A DNA stretch of 64,000 nucleotides from the NCBI RefSeq assembly GCF_020283565.1, contig NC_060062.1, positions 6,361,322 through 6,425,321 on the forward strand. The letters run 5' to 3'. The notes under the pieces are model-generated. The model was given only the letters and a program-made list of their open reading frames with translations, ran no database searches and was not told the origin of the DNA. This stretch comes from Trifolium pratense (taxonomy: Eukaryota > Streptophyta > Magnoliopsida > Fabales > Fabaceae). The position numbers and the translations under genes are program-made. This document shows, in pieces, positions 35,801 through 47,772 of this stretch; position 1 is the first letter of the stretch, and each line of letters begins with the position of its first letter.

Positions 35801-37594
35801 ACCACTGTCTAGTACCTCTCAGACGAGTGAACCTTGAATGATATGCCAAAGGCCCAACACTCTTTCATTGTTGAAGACCCCTCCCACTATGTGGATGACC
35901 TTGGGTTGCTCAGTTATAGGGTTCCGATGGCATGTTATCACACATGGCCTCTATAGTGGTCAATGTCTATTTCCCTCTTTATCTCCACTGTGACCCCCAC
36001 ACGTATATTCTCTTTTTTGCCTCTACCTTGTTACCCATTGGATGATTTTGAAACATACTGTTATTTACTTATCTCTCTTTTATTCTTCTTTTGACTTTTT
36101 TGCTAGTTCCTTCATTGCTTGAAGAATTTTTTTTGTTCCCATCCTCTGACTCTGCAATTCTGATTTTGGCGTGTCAACTTTCTTGAGTGGTGTTAGTACC
36201 TACCCCTATTACAACTTGCCTTTCAGCCGATTCTACTCCCTTGCCCTCCTTGCATCATCCATTTCTTCTCATATATAAGTTGTACAATGTCCATCTAAAT
36301 CTCATAATGACTTATACTACTGCAACTTCAGTCCTGCCCACACCTCTTTGGTGACCTTCAAGGAAACCCTTTTAAGAGATATTCTTGCTCTACCACGTGT
36401 TGTGAGCAACATATATATTAGATTGTTCCTCTTTTTTTAGGCAATGAACAGGTAGAATAATTACATGATACTCTATCTCTATTTACAAGATATAATACAA
36501 TATAACTGTTCTATACAATAAATATATGGATGCTAATCTTATTTTCAACACAATTATATACTATTATATATCATTATTCAGTCTCTTGATTTCATTATCA
36601 AAGTCCAAGTTCTATAACTGTTTTGTATATTTTCATCTGTTATTGAAATTAACATTTAGGGTTGTATTTGTGCATGTTGCCACACCTTTGGTGCCGTGTA
36701 TGTACGAATCAGATTATGGGAAAAACATCTTAGTTTGAAGTAAACTAGTGGTTTCTGTTTGATGGAAATGTTTGTTGCATGCATCCAATAATTTTTTGGG
36801 CAGCCAATTTAGGACTTGGATCCATTGCAATTGAGTTACTTAATTGTGCAAAACTTTTCCTGTAGGTTTTACAAAAGGCTTTGGAAGTGTGGGACCTACA
36901 AGTCATTCCCCTTGATTCTCCAGTTGCCGAGCCTGCCCAGATTGACCCTGAGCTGGAAAATGCCTTCATTTGTCATCTGCAGGATCATTGGTTTTGTATC
37001 CGCAAAGTGAATGGAGAGTGGTATAACTTTGACAGTCTCTACGCAGCTCCACAGCACCTTTCCAAGTTTTACCTTGCAGCCTACCTTGACTCTTTGAAAG
37101 GCTTTGGGTGGAGCATATTCCTGGTGAGAGGAAATTTTCCAAAAGAGTTTCCCATCTCTTCAGCTGAGTCTTCCAATGGTTTCGGGCAGTGGCTTTCACC
37201 TGAAGATGCTGAGAGAATTACCAAATCTTGCAACTCAGTACAGCAGGCTCCACGAGAAAGAGTTGTTGATAGGCAACAACATTCAAATCAGTTTCTTTCA
37301 CATGAGGAAGCTGAAATGTTTTCAGACATGGAAGATGAGGATCTAAAGGCGGCTATAGCAGCTAGTCTGATGGATTCGGCCCCATCTGAAGCCAGTGCTC
37401 CTCAAAATGATGATAAGCAAAAGAGTATACAAGTGGAAAGCATTGAAACTAGTCTACCTCCCAGTGATGAAAGAAACAAACATGTAGACGCTACTGATGC
37501 TGGTTCTCTGAAGGATACAAACAACCAAGTCGCATCTTCTTTAGGTGGTGATAAATCTCAAAGTGAAAACCAGAATAAAGAGAAATCTCCCTGA
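32883..37594 (+). CDS. Ataxin-3-like Josephin deubiquitinase, copy B
   Basis: Paralogue of copy A on the opposite strand. Inferred exons are 32883-33125 and 36866-37594 with a 3.74-kb phase-0 intron; the product is 323 residues. The catalytic cysteine is C21 in KLCAVHCVNTVLQG; His and Asn are in DHWFCIRKVNGEWYNFDS. The motif asparagine is present, but the residue after NF is D where copy A has N. The ubiquitin-interacting motif is DEDLKAAIAASLMDS. The tail SIETSLPPSDERNKHVDATD is longer than in A. Two start codons lie in tandem (MMEGAS); the second corresponds to the start of A. The intron is over twice as long as in A, through an internal tandem duplication (33890-34610) and unexplained extra DNA (35340-36430). 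Fragments resembling both copies occur in the foldback at 49476-50325. Confidence 0.92.
33890..34610 (+). repeat. Tandem duplication inside the Josephin B intron
   Basis: Two diverged direct copies of about 330 bp lie at about 33890-34225 and 34290-34610. Shared landmarks include AAAAGAATGTCT, GTTATGAAAACAGCTTAA, ATCTTTGTTGATTTTGAAAA and TTTGGTTTG(C/T)CTGGAGTTGA, in the same order. The Josephin A intron has a single counterpart (about 27650-27990), so the duplication is specific to copy B. Confidence 0.75.
35340..36430. other. Unexplained C-richer block in the Josephin B intron
   Basis: Composition changes to C- and CT-richer DNA (for example CCCAACACTCTTTCATTGTT, and repeated CTCCCACT/CCTACCCC runs). 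It has no counterpart in the shorter intron of copy A. No long open frame, inverted repeat or A tail was recognised. It resembles transcribed or retroelement-derived non-coding DNA, but I cannot assign it. Confidence 0.35.
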
Positions 37595-37953
37595 GAGAAG
37601 ATTGTGGTTTAATTTGCATTTGATTTGTTTTTGCAATTGAGGACAATAATTTATACCCGTTTAGTTTGTTGAAACATACATCAGTGGCTTAAAGTCATTG
37701 TGTTGTGCAGTATACACATTCTCATATCAATTGCATGATTTATAAACTGTAAGGAAAACCCTTCAACATTTTTTCTGATTATGATATTTATCCAGTTTTG
37801 ACAATGATTTTTAAGACCCTTTATCATTCCTACCTGATCGTGATAGCTCTAGTTACATAGTTTGCGCAATTTTGTTGACAGTACCATTAAGTTGTTTGTG
37901 GCAACTTTTATCTGACAAAACTGATTTGTTAACTACTACTTAGTCCATATTAC

Positions 37954-38137
37954 GAGAAACTCTTACCTAGGCACAACTACTTTAGGCACACATACATCAA
38001 TTCAAAAAATTAAATAGAAAATATATTTGTCACATCAATTAATATAAATTCAATTTATTTTTCTTTAATTTTATTTACTTAATGTGAGTGTGCCTAACAA
38101 ATTATTATTTGTGCTTGTGCCCATATAAGTATTTCTC
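37954..38137. mobile_element. 184-bp MITE with 9-bp target duplication and empty site
   Basis: The ends are inverted: left GAGAAACTCTTACCTAGGCA, right read inwards GAGAAATACTTATATGGGCA. CCATATTAC is duplicated at 37945-37953 and 38138-38146. The related 3' flank of Josephin A has this sequence once and uninterrupted (25902-25910, opposite strand), with homology continuing on both sides. That is a natural empty site, so the element is an insertion made after the gene duplication. It is non-coding. Confidence 0.88.
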
Positions 38138-38337
38138 CCATATTACTATCTCAACACCCCCCGGCTGGGGTTGGTTCTTTCGACAAAACTAATGATCCTG
38201 CAGATGACTTTCATATTGGAAACAATAGCAACATAAGCTCACAAAATCACAAAAAAAAATTAGTTTTCCAACCTCTCTTGTAAAGTCAATAAAAAGAATG
38301 TTGGCATAATTTAAACAATTAAACTACTTAGAGCTAG

Positions 38338-38894
38338 GCTTGGGAACAGGCCTGAGCCTGGCCTACGAATTTTTTTCGGGCCTGAACCTGACCTGTGGCC
38401 TATCAAATGTTATTTTTTTTGGCCTGGCCTGAGCCTTTTAAAAGTCTGGTCTGGCCTTGTAGCCTGTTTAAAAGCATGTGTTACATTAAAGCTACTCTAT
38501 ATAGTTTTTTTAAATAGGCTAAACAGGCCTTAAAAAGTTCACATTTAAATTTTTATAATTTCTACAACATTAATAAAAAGCTAATAATATGATTAACACA
38601 ATAATTAAAAACTAATAAAATAACAAATACGATTACGAAAAGTCGCAACAATTAAAAGCTAATAATGTTTATATAAATAATATATTTTTATAAGATATAA
38701 ATAATAATATTATATAAATAATAATTATTATAAACAGGCCGGCCTATCAGGCTTTGTAGGCCTTTTTAGAAGCCTAAGCCTGGCCTATTTATATAAACAT
38801 GCCGTTTTCAAAGCCTAAGCCTGGCATTTTTAATAACCAGGCTAGGCTAGGCCAGGCCGAAGGCCCCTGTAGGCCGCCTGGCCTATTCCCAACC
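38338..38894. mobile_element. GC-richer MITE with AGGCCTG repeats
   Basis: The inverted ends are GGCTTGGGAACAGGCC and, from the right, GGGTTGGGAATAGGCC. Both subterminal regions are packed with CCTGGCCTA/TAGGCCAGG words. CTACTTAGAGCTAG is present directly at 38324-38337 and 38895-38908. The AT-rich middle has no coding capacity. The duplication is longer than usual for one superfamily, so the exact edge is uncertain. Confidence 0.72.
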
Positions 38895-39089
38895 CTACTT
38901 AGAGCTAGACCTTGCGCTAAAACCACTAGTAAATCCATCTAATAGAAAAAGATATACCCGAGTACATTAAATATCATATTTTTGCTCATATTTTTTATAT
39001 GTCATTGACTACACACTTTTTGAGATGATTTTACTATTTTGAGTATCCTTAACTAGTGTCTCGGAAGCACTAGTTAACATTTTTCCTTT

Positions 39090-40908
39090 TTTTATACATT
39101 AAAGATAAAGATGACACGGTTTGAATTGAATTCTACCAAAAGTCCAAAACAATTCAACTTTAACTCTTGGAGAAGTCGTCTTTTATCTAAAGCCGGGAAT
39201 GAGATAATGATTAAATCAGTTTTACAGGCAATTCCAGCATATGTTATGAGTATTTATCTCTTACTGGATTCCTTGATATATGAGATAGAAAGAATGATCA
39301 ATGTTTTTTTGTGGAGTGGTGGTAATAATAATAAAGGTATTCGATGGCTTGCGTGGGATAAGATGGTAGGTTCCAAAGAAGTAGGAGGCCTAGGATTTCG
39401 TGATTTCCAAATGTTCAACATGACAATGGTAGCTAAACAAGGATGGAACATCATTACTTAACCAAACTCCTTGGTGGCGAGAATTCTCAAGGCTAGGTAT
39501 TTTCCTCGGTCATCATTATTTGAGACTAATCTTGGCAATAACCCGAGTTTTACATGGAGAAGTATTTGGAAATCAAGACACTTTGATTCATGGTTGTAGG
39601 TGGAGCATTGGCAATGGTAGTAACATAAAAGTGATGAACGAACCTTGGTTGAGAGTAGAAGGTGGTCGTTGGATTGAAGCTCCACAAAATCAAGGTGTGT
39701 ACTCCTTATCTATCCAACAACTTATGCTACCAAATGTTAAGCGGCGGGATACTGAAAAAATTAATTTGTTGTTTCCGGAAGAAGTGGCGAATAACATACT
39801 TGCTGTCCCGTTATGGGATGTAGTACAAGAGGATAAATTAATTTGGAGTGAGGATAGAGATGGAATGTATATGGTACATTCTGGATACAAGACTCTCATG
39901 AAAGAAAAAGCTTTAAGGCGACCACCAAGAGGGGAAGCAGATTGGGGAAGGTTATGGAAAGATTAAAGCACCCCCTAAGACCAAGCATTTGTTATGGAGA
40001 ATTTGCAAGGAATGTCTACCTAGTACCTACTCGGATACGGTTAAGAAATCGATATATGTACAATGTCCGTTGGAGTGTCCTTCAATGCACAGTGGAGCCG
40101 GAAGAAGAATGGCATATATTCTTTGATTGTGATGGAAGCAAGTAAGCTTGGAATGTCATGGAACTTGGACACATACTGCAGCAGCGCCAGCATGCAACAC
40201 AGAATTTTAATGAGTTTATTTTGAACATATGCAGTACTGAAAGCACGCTGATTGCAGGGAAGGTAGCTGTTCTTATGTGGCAGATATGGCAGAATCGAAA
40301 CACACAAGTCTGGGACAGCAGCAGTATTAATGCACGGCAGGTAGGTACAAGAAGTATTTGAGGAGCAAAATCAAAGTGAAGATGCAGCAACAAACAGCAG
40401 TACCACAGTGGAGGCCACCAAGACAAGGTTACTTGAAGTGCAACGTGGATGCTAGTTTCTTTGATGCAACCGGAGCAACGGGTGGAGTTGGTGTTTATGC
40501 GATCACCGCGGACAATTCATACTTGCTGGAACCAACCTCTTCCAAGGTAGATTAAGCATATTGGAGGGAGAAGCAATGGTACTCAAAGAAGCAATTGAAG
40601 AAGGAATCAATAGAGGATTTTCTCATGTCATATTTGAGTGATTCTAAAGTGGTAGTTGATGCTATTTCCTCTAGGCATGTTGGTTCGTCGGAATTTAGTA
40701 TTGTAATTTCTCACATTAAGTCGTTATTATTATTAGCTCAAAACTTTGAGGTATAGTTTGTCAAGCGGCAAGCGAATTGGTAGCTCACCACTTAGCGAGG
40801 GCAACCTATTCCTTAGCTAGTCGCAATGTTTTTGAGTCGATCCCTTGTATTGAACACTACTTGAATAATGAAATAAATTAAGTTTGTTATTGTCAACAAA
40901 AAAAAAAA
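39090..40908 (+). mobile_element. 5'-truncated L1-type LINE remnant
   Basis: It begins near the end of a LINE reverse transcriptase: FNSWRSRLLSKAGNEIMIKS followed by VLQAIPAYVMSIYLL, then GSKEVGGLGFRDFQMFNMTM. After a frameshift near 39460 come WSIGNGSNIKVMNEPWLR and DKLIWSEDRDGMYMVHSGYK. The zinc-binding region follows in another frame, then ribonuclease H (GYLKCNVDASFFDATGATGG; later RQANW-type words). An A11 tail stands at 40898-40908. There are several frameshifts and stops. The 3' end before the A tail resembles that of the LINE at 24410-25778, so both belong to one family. Confidence 0.85.
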
Positions 40909-41150
40909 CTACGGTGCATTAATCACTTGTATCCAACCACTAGGTTCATACGATGAATTTTTCAGTTATACAAATTATCATTTATTATTATTATTATTAT
41001 AAAAAGAAGAGGCCGAAGCATACAAATGTCATTTTTAAAATTATAAAAATCCTAAATAATCAGAATAACATTTACAGAAGTGAAACTCTGAGTATGACTA
41101 GAGTTATATTGACACCATGTTTCTTTTTCCTCCTTCATTGATACAATTCC

Positions 41151-44100
41151 TCATAACAAAAGGTCATAATGGTTTTTACCACTGAATAGCAACCTCACAG
41201 CTTTTCTGCTAGAACCCTTTATAAACTCACTTCCATACTCTGCAATAGGAATGAAACCAGATCCCCAACCACCGCCTCGATGCTGCATTTTTTTGTTTTT
41301 CGTATCGACAAAATGATATGTTAGTAAAAAAATTCTGCAACCTTATAAAATATTATATAGATCAAACATTAAGCACAAGTATTGTTGTTGAAGGAATACG
41401 GCATACCTCGTGCTCTGGTATGTACACAATAATTGGCTGCCTACATAACTTTGACAGTACCTACAAGAATATGGACATTGGTCAGTATTTGAATTAAATT
41501 GAACCTGATATAAACTACAAACTAGAAAATATATTTAGTCCTTAAAAGATAAAAACACAAGTAGGATTTAAGAAGTGAGATCACTAACCAATAGTTCTGA
41601 TTCTCCTCCCCAGAAATCAGGTTGCGAAATCCGCCTGCAGTAACTGCAAAATAACAACCAATCATGGCATTAAATACAAATTATAAACATACTTCAAGAT
41701 CTTCATTTTATGTCGATGTTTCTAAAACATACCGTTGTAAAGGCTCATCAACTGTAACGGCAATGATGGCTTCTTCATATAACTTACGATCTCCTACATT
41801 TTCACATATAGCTTCTTTGACTGCCATTCTTAATTCATCTGTGTTATCACCGGCAAGTCAAAACATTGAAAAAGAAAACAAAGTGAATGAGAAAATAAAG
41901 GTTATAACTTATACGGCATAAAATAAAGATAAAACAAGATAAGTATCTCAGCTCAATAGTTGAACCAGAAAAACTAAAACGCACAAGTTGTGTTACATAA
42001 TGAACAATTCATTAACTGAAAGCAAAACAAACAAAATGGTATCTTTATCAATGTCTTATTGGCAGTATATCAGCATACCTGCATTTTCTCTCTCCTCGCG
42101 TTGGTTAAGAGCTACTCCCTTGTTGTAAGCCATTCCTTTGACCTGATTTCATTGAACTAACTGTTACTACTTACCTCTAAAATTAATTTGAATAACTTGC
42201 TATGGTGGAAGCTCAAACTAATGAATGACCTAGTAACATACATATGACATATTTGTATGGATTAACAAGTTTGGTGAGATTGATACAACAATTAGATTGA
42301 GCACAGATTGTGTCTCAACTTATGTATTGCTTAAGAGTGTGATTAATTGTCGCCAGCCTTTTATTTGCACGATACAAATTATAAGTGTTGTCCTACTTGA
42401 CAATGTTTTAAGCAATGAATTTGGGTTCTAGTTATTTCATTTTTCAGAGATTAATCAAAATATAACTCAAGAATCTAGGCAGTTGAATATGATTTTCTTA
42501 GATTAAAAATATTGAAAGGTCACGAAATAACTAAAACAACAAAAGATAAACACGGACAAGATGTACAATAAATCCAATCAGCATGTGTATTCAACTACAA
42601 AGAAAGCAGAAAAGTGAATAAAATGTTAAACAAAAGCATCAAAGATGGTACGTACTACGTACCAGTGCACGAAACAGACACCGTCCATCCCCTGTAACCT
42701 TCTGAACCGAAAAACGTTCAAGTTTCTTCATTGCCTGTCCACCACTGTGAAGATAAGGAATATATAAGTCCAAAACGGTAACAACTCTTCTCTCCCCTAC
42801 AAATCTCTCCATTTCTGAGGGGAGCTAAAATTGGCCTAGGAGCGATGATCCGTCTCCTCAAAATAATTGAACCAAACAGCTCAAATTTAAAATAATCCCT
42901 CCCCTCCTCTTTATTCCCCTCTAACCAAACACACCCTACAATAATTATATTCAACAATACTAGTATCAACCAAACTATAATTCTGAAACCCCCATAAGGA
43001 TAAATTCCTGAAAAATTTAACATACAAATGTCCAGTAGCTATAGCTTTGAGCCAAATAGGTATACCATTTTCCTTCCCAACATAAGATTAAAAAGACTAA
43101 AATAAAAAGGTTAAAATACATTTCGGTAAACAATCGTTTTGGCCCCTAAACGTGCGAGCTTGTCAATATAGTACTTGAATGTATCAAAATTATAAATATA
43201 TTTTTTAGTATATCTTTTGTTAATAGTAATTTCACAAACCAAACTGACTAACACCACATTAAATGACCAAACTTACTAATAAGAAACACATTTGAGAATT
43301 AACTTGACCAACAAAAAACATAAACTATTTTTCGATTTTGATAAATCCAAGGATGATATTGAAATCATCAGACACATTCAAGTACTATAAAATGGTTGTT
43401 GACTCAATACATTTGTAATCTCTACGAAGAATTGGAAAACTGAAGGCCCATGAGGATTAAAAAAAGTGAAATATCCCTTTCTAATTAAAAGCATATTTCA
43501 ACCTAATTAAAGTGACAATAAAAACACTAAAATTCTCCATTAGGCCTAGCTCAACTAACAATGCTGATATTACTGAGTCAGACATATTCAACCAGGTTAG
43601 AACCTTGGTCTCACAATTGTGTGCGAGTTTTATGTAATGTTTGTGTTAAAGAGAGTCTCACATTAGAATTAGATGAGACAAAAATTTAGCTCAGTTGGCA
43701 GGGACATTACATTATATATGCAGGGGGCCGAGGTTCGAACCTTAAGGATGAAATTTCTAGACACCAGGCTACTTGATGAGACAAAAATTTAAGACGGTAT
43801 CAAAGTCTGCTCCACGATCTGTGAGACCATGTGCTATCATGTTTCTGCTATCGAGCTACTACCGTTTATATCCACACACAAAGAAATAAAAAAAAAAAAT
43901 ATAAAATTACTCACTGTGATGATGAGCCGATTCTGGCGAAAAAGAGAGTGCTACGATTTGCAGCTCCAGAAAAGCTTGAATTCCGATTAAAACGAGGAAC
44001 AAGGGAAGGAACAGGTGAAGAAACAATCTCAAATTTTGCTGTACCATCTTTCAACTGCTTAAGAATATTATTATCCTCTGAGTCTGAGGATTCATTCACA

Positions 44101-44193
44101 TTTCAACAAATCTATTAGCAGTGTTCAAAAACATTATTTAGGGTTAGAATTAGTTAGTGTTGAGAAGTTACCGTTGAGAAGGTTGGGCGCCAT
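41151..44193 (-). CDS. OTU-domain deubiquitinating cysteine protease
   Basis: OTU-family proteases cleave ubiquitin chains. Eight exons were inferred: 44193-44172, 44083-43915, 42744-42663, 42142-42079, 41838-41733, 41643-41589, 41460-41407 and 41282-41151. All have GT..AG borders and the frame closes to 227 residues. The catalytic Asp-Cys loop is VTGDGRCLFRAL (exon 3), and the catalytic histidine is in SGKNHYDLLL at the C-terminus. The middle contains MAVKEAICENVGDRKLYEEA and QPDFWGGESELL. The N-terminus (ILKQLKDGTAKFEIVSSPVP) resembles the Arabidopsis OTU3 type; this subgroup call is tentative. The exon 2 acceptor was chosen because it alone avoids an in-frame stop. Intron 2 holds a MITE-like and two SINE-like units. 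A MULE-type element sits about 100 bp upstream of the start. Confidence 0.85.
43110..43400. mobile_element. MITE-like insertion in the OTU gene intron
   Basis: CGTTTTGGCCCCTAAACGTG, followed by GCGAGCTTGTCAATATAGTA and later TATCTTTTGTTAATAGTAAT, parallels the insertion in ETO1 intron 2 (14053-14305). The edges are approximate and no target duplication was identified. Confidence 0.45.
43550..43800 (+). repeat. Two tRNA-derived SINE-like units in the OTU intron
   Basis: The first has CCTAGCTCAACTAACAATG near 43542 and AGGTTAGAACCTTGG near 43593. The second has TTTAGCTCAGTTGGCAGGG near 43686 and GAGGTTCGAACCTTAAG near 43730. These pairs match the A and B boxes of RNA polymerase III promoters at the expected spacing. 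GACAAAAATTTA flanks the second unit on both sides (near 43678 and 43781) and could be its target duplication. Confidence 0.5.
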
Positions 44194-44289
44194 GGAATTG
44201 AAGAATTGGAACGGAGAGAAAACGACACTGCGGCGTTACTCTGCGGAGAGAAAACGGAGAGATAAACTGCAACTTCACTCTTCTCTTCT

Positions 44290-45014
44290 AGGGGTGAGCA
44301 TGAACCCGAGACCCGACTCGAAACCGATATAACCAACAACACATTGAAGCATTCGGTCGAATGCGGGTCGGGTCTCGGGTCAATAAATTGCGAAAAACCG
44401 GGCATGAACGGTTGCATACAGGCAGGTGCGGGTCTCTAAAATTCTATCTCTCCATAACCGAAACCGACCGAACAACCATTAGATTCAAATTAATTTTTTT
44501 CCTTCTCTCCCTTTCAATCTAATATACTCTTCTCTTTGTTATTTTTATCCATCTTTGATATAAGATAAAAATGTTATATTTTACCAAGCTTATAATTAAT
44601 AATATGGTGATAAAGAAGGTGGGAAAAATATTCTAATATATATATTCTAGATCTATTTTAATTTCTACGTCTCTTCTACTTTATATTTTATTGTCTTTAG
44701 ATCTACATATAGAAAGAAAGTAACTGCATCTAACTCTCTTTGTTTTTTAATTTACTTCGTCTATCTTTTGTTGCATTGTGTACGAGGTATTAAACTATTC
44801 GAAAATTATGAATTTTTGGATAATGGAGGAGTTTTAGATGTAAACAAAGTTTTGATCTAACCCATAATAACCGACCCGTTCAACCTGCCACTCGTATGAC
44901 CCGAACCCGAACAAACCGAAGATATAGACGGTCGGAATTGGGTCCAAATTAAATTGTTGTGATTTTTATCGATTTAGTAATTTTCGGCCTGAACCCGACC
45001 GATGCTCAGGCCTA
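44290..45014. mobile_element. MULE-type non-autonomous element upstream of the OTU gene
   Basis: The ends AGGGGTGAGCATGAACCCGA and, from the right read inwards, TAGGCCTGAGCATCGGTCGG are partly inverted repeats, with CCCGA/TCGGG words clustered at both ends. TTCTCTTCT is duplicated at 44281-44289 and 45015-45023 (9 bp). The middle is AT-rich and non-coding. It lies about 100 bp upstream of the OTU start codon, within its promoter or leader. Confidence 0.78.
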
Positions 45015-45306
45015 TTCTCTTCTGTTCTATTCTTGTTTTAGACGGTTAATTTAAAATTTAGATAAAATTACACTGTAGTCCTTTATATTTTTTTTTAACA
45101 CTTTGATTTTTTTTTTTTTTTTTACATTTTGGTTTTTTATCTTTATTTATAATATTTTGGTCTTTTATTTTTTTTATTTGTAACATTTTAGTCCTTTTTT
45201 TGTAACACTCTGATCCTTATCTTATTTATTTATAAAAAATAAATGACTTATATGTTACAAAAAAAATATAATAAAGGACCAAAATGTTACAGAAAAAGAT
45301 AAAGCT
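45015..45306. other. T-rich low-complexity DNA
   Basis: Repeated TTTGGTC and TAACATTTTAGTCC words, then a short inverted counterpart (AAAGGACCAAAATGTTACA near 45274). This suggests a decayed foldback of the TTTTGGTCC type. It abuts the broken copia element. Confidence 0.35.
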
Positions 45307-47765
45307 ACATGTGTGCTTGAAGTAGTGTATTCAAATGTACATGGACCAATGCAAGTTGACTCAAATGGAGGTAACATGTACTTTGTATGTTTCATAGATG
45401 ATTTTAGTATAAAATTATGGACTTACTTAATAAGTAAGAAAAATGATGTGTTTGAAATTTTTAAGAAATTTAAAGCTACACTTGAAAGACAAAGTGGACA
45501 GAAACTCAAAACCTTAATAACAGATGGAGGTGGAGAGTATATATCACATGAATTTGCTAAGATTTGTGATAGTGAAAGTATTGTGCATGACATAGTCCCA
45601 CCATATACTCCACAGCAAATGGGACTACGGGACTGCTGAAAGGAAAAATAGAACCATAATGAATATGGTTAGGTGTATGTTGAAGGGGAAGCATCAACCT
45701 AAGGAGCTATGGGGTGAAGTAGTGTCTACTACTACTTATACACTAAACAGATGCCCTACAAAGAGATTGAAGGGTATCACACCAGAAGAGTGTTGGTCAG
45801 GGCATAAATCAAGTGTGAATCATATGATAGTATTTGGTTCAGTAGCTTACAAACACACATCAGATCAATTTAGAAAAAAACATGATGATAAGTCAACAAC
45901 GATGATATTAGTTGGTTATCATTCAACTGGAGGTTACAAACTCTATGATCCTATCAATAAGAATGTAGTGATCAGTAGAGATGTAGTGATTGATGAGCTA
46001 AAGGAATGGGACTGGAACACTAACGAAAAGAGAAATTCAGTTAGCGTGATGATTGAAGAAATAAGTGAAGAACAAGAAAGTCAACCAGTGTCTGAGGTGA
46101 GAAGATCAAATAGATCAAGAGTTCTACCAGCAAGACTACAATAGTGTGAATTGAACTCAGATAATCAAGTGAACAATGATGGTGCTTTGGTTCATTTAGA
46201 ATTCGTGGCAGAATTTGAACCAATTGATGTGAATAGTGCACTACAGAGTGCAAAGTGAGGTGTGCCATGAAAGAATTGATGGATTCAATTGAAAACAATC
46301 AAACTTGGAAGCTAGTTGATCTTCCACAGAGAAAGAAGGCAATGAATGTGAAATGGGTTTACAAGTTGACAATAAACTCAAAGGGTGAAATAACCAGACA
46401 AAAAGCAAGATTGGTGCAAAAGGGTTTGTTCAAAAGGAAGGAATTGACTATGATGAAGTATTTGCACATGTGACTAGAATGGAAACAATAAGGTTAGTAT
46501 CTGCCATTGCTAATCTTAATAACTGGCCAATGTATCAAATGGATGTAAAATCAGCATTTTTTTAATAGACCTATAGATGAGGAAGTGTATGTAGCACAGC
46601 CACCTGGTTATGAAGTGAAAGGACAAGAGTCTAAAGTGTACAAGCTCAAAAAGGCACTATATGGCTTGAAGCAAGCCCCAAGAGCCTGGAACAAGAGAAT
46701 TGACAAGTTTATCAATGAAATTGGGTTTGTAAAATGCATCACTAAACAAGGAGTGTATGTTAAGAAAGATGCTGCAAAGGGAATAATTGTGATATGTCTA
46801 TATGTAGATGATTTGCTTATCACAGGAAGCAATGAATCATACATTAGTGAATTCAAAAGTGACTTAAGGAAAGAGTTTGAAATGACAGATTTAGGCCACA
46901 TGACATACTTTATGGGCATTGAGTTTATAAGAAATGAGCAAGGAATCTTAATGCATCAAACCAGATATGCATCAAAAAATTAAAGAGATTTGAGATGGAC
47001 AAATACAATATTGCATTGTCACCTGCAGAACCAAGATTACAGCTGACAAAGTGTACAGATGAAGAGGATATAGACCCTACATTCTATAGAAAATTGATTG
47101 GTTCTCTGAGATATTTGTGCAACACAAGGCTTGATTTGGCTTATAGTGTTGGCATAGTTAGCAGGTTCATGGAAAGGCCTAAGAGTTCACACCTAATTGA
47201 AGTCAAGAGACTACTTAGGTATGTGAAAGGTACCATATACTATGGTATAGTGTTCCCTGCAAGTGATAGAAAGAAAGAGTGCAAATTGGTTAGCTATACA
47301 TATTCAAACTGGTGTGGTGACCATGAAGACATAAAATCAACTGCTGGTTATATGTTTTTCTATGGTGGAGCACCAATCTCATGGTGTTCAAAGAAGGAAC
47401 CTGTAGTAGCACTATCCTCCTGTGAAGTTGAGTATATTGCAGCATCACTCAGTACTTGTCAAGCTATTTGGCTAATGAATTTGATTAAAGAGATAAGTCA
47501 GGACAAGCGAGAAGCAGTTATTTTGAAGATTGATAATGTGTCTGATATCAACCTTGCAAAGAACCCTATTGCTCATGGCAGGAGCAAACATATAGAGTTA
47601 AGGTTCCATTACTTGAGAGAGCAAGTAAATAATGGTAATCTAGCTCTGATACATTGCAGGAGTGAAGAACAAGTTGCAGAATTGTTGACAAAAGCAGTGA
47701 TAGTCCAAGTGTTTGAAAAGTTAAGAAGTGAAATAGGAATTGAGACAGTGGACAACATGAATTAA
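45307..47765 (+). pseudogene. Degenerate Ty1/copia polyprotein, 5'-truncated
   Basis: The sequence enters at the integrase core (EVVYSNVHGPMQ; ITDGGGEYIS). Reverse transcriptase follows ([46 protein letters not shown]), then ribonuclease H ([54 protein letters not shown]). The frame is broken near 45640, 46144, 46255, 46460, 46560 and 46983. The gag, protease and start of integrase are missing, and no 5' LTR is present. Its order and motifs parallel the intact element at 57956-63020, at clearly lower similarity, so it is an older relative. The stop at 47765 is followed by a purine tract and an LTR. Confidence 0.9.
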
Positions 47766-47772
47766 GGAGGAG

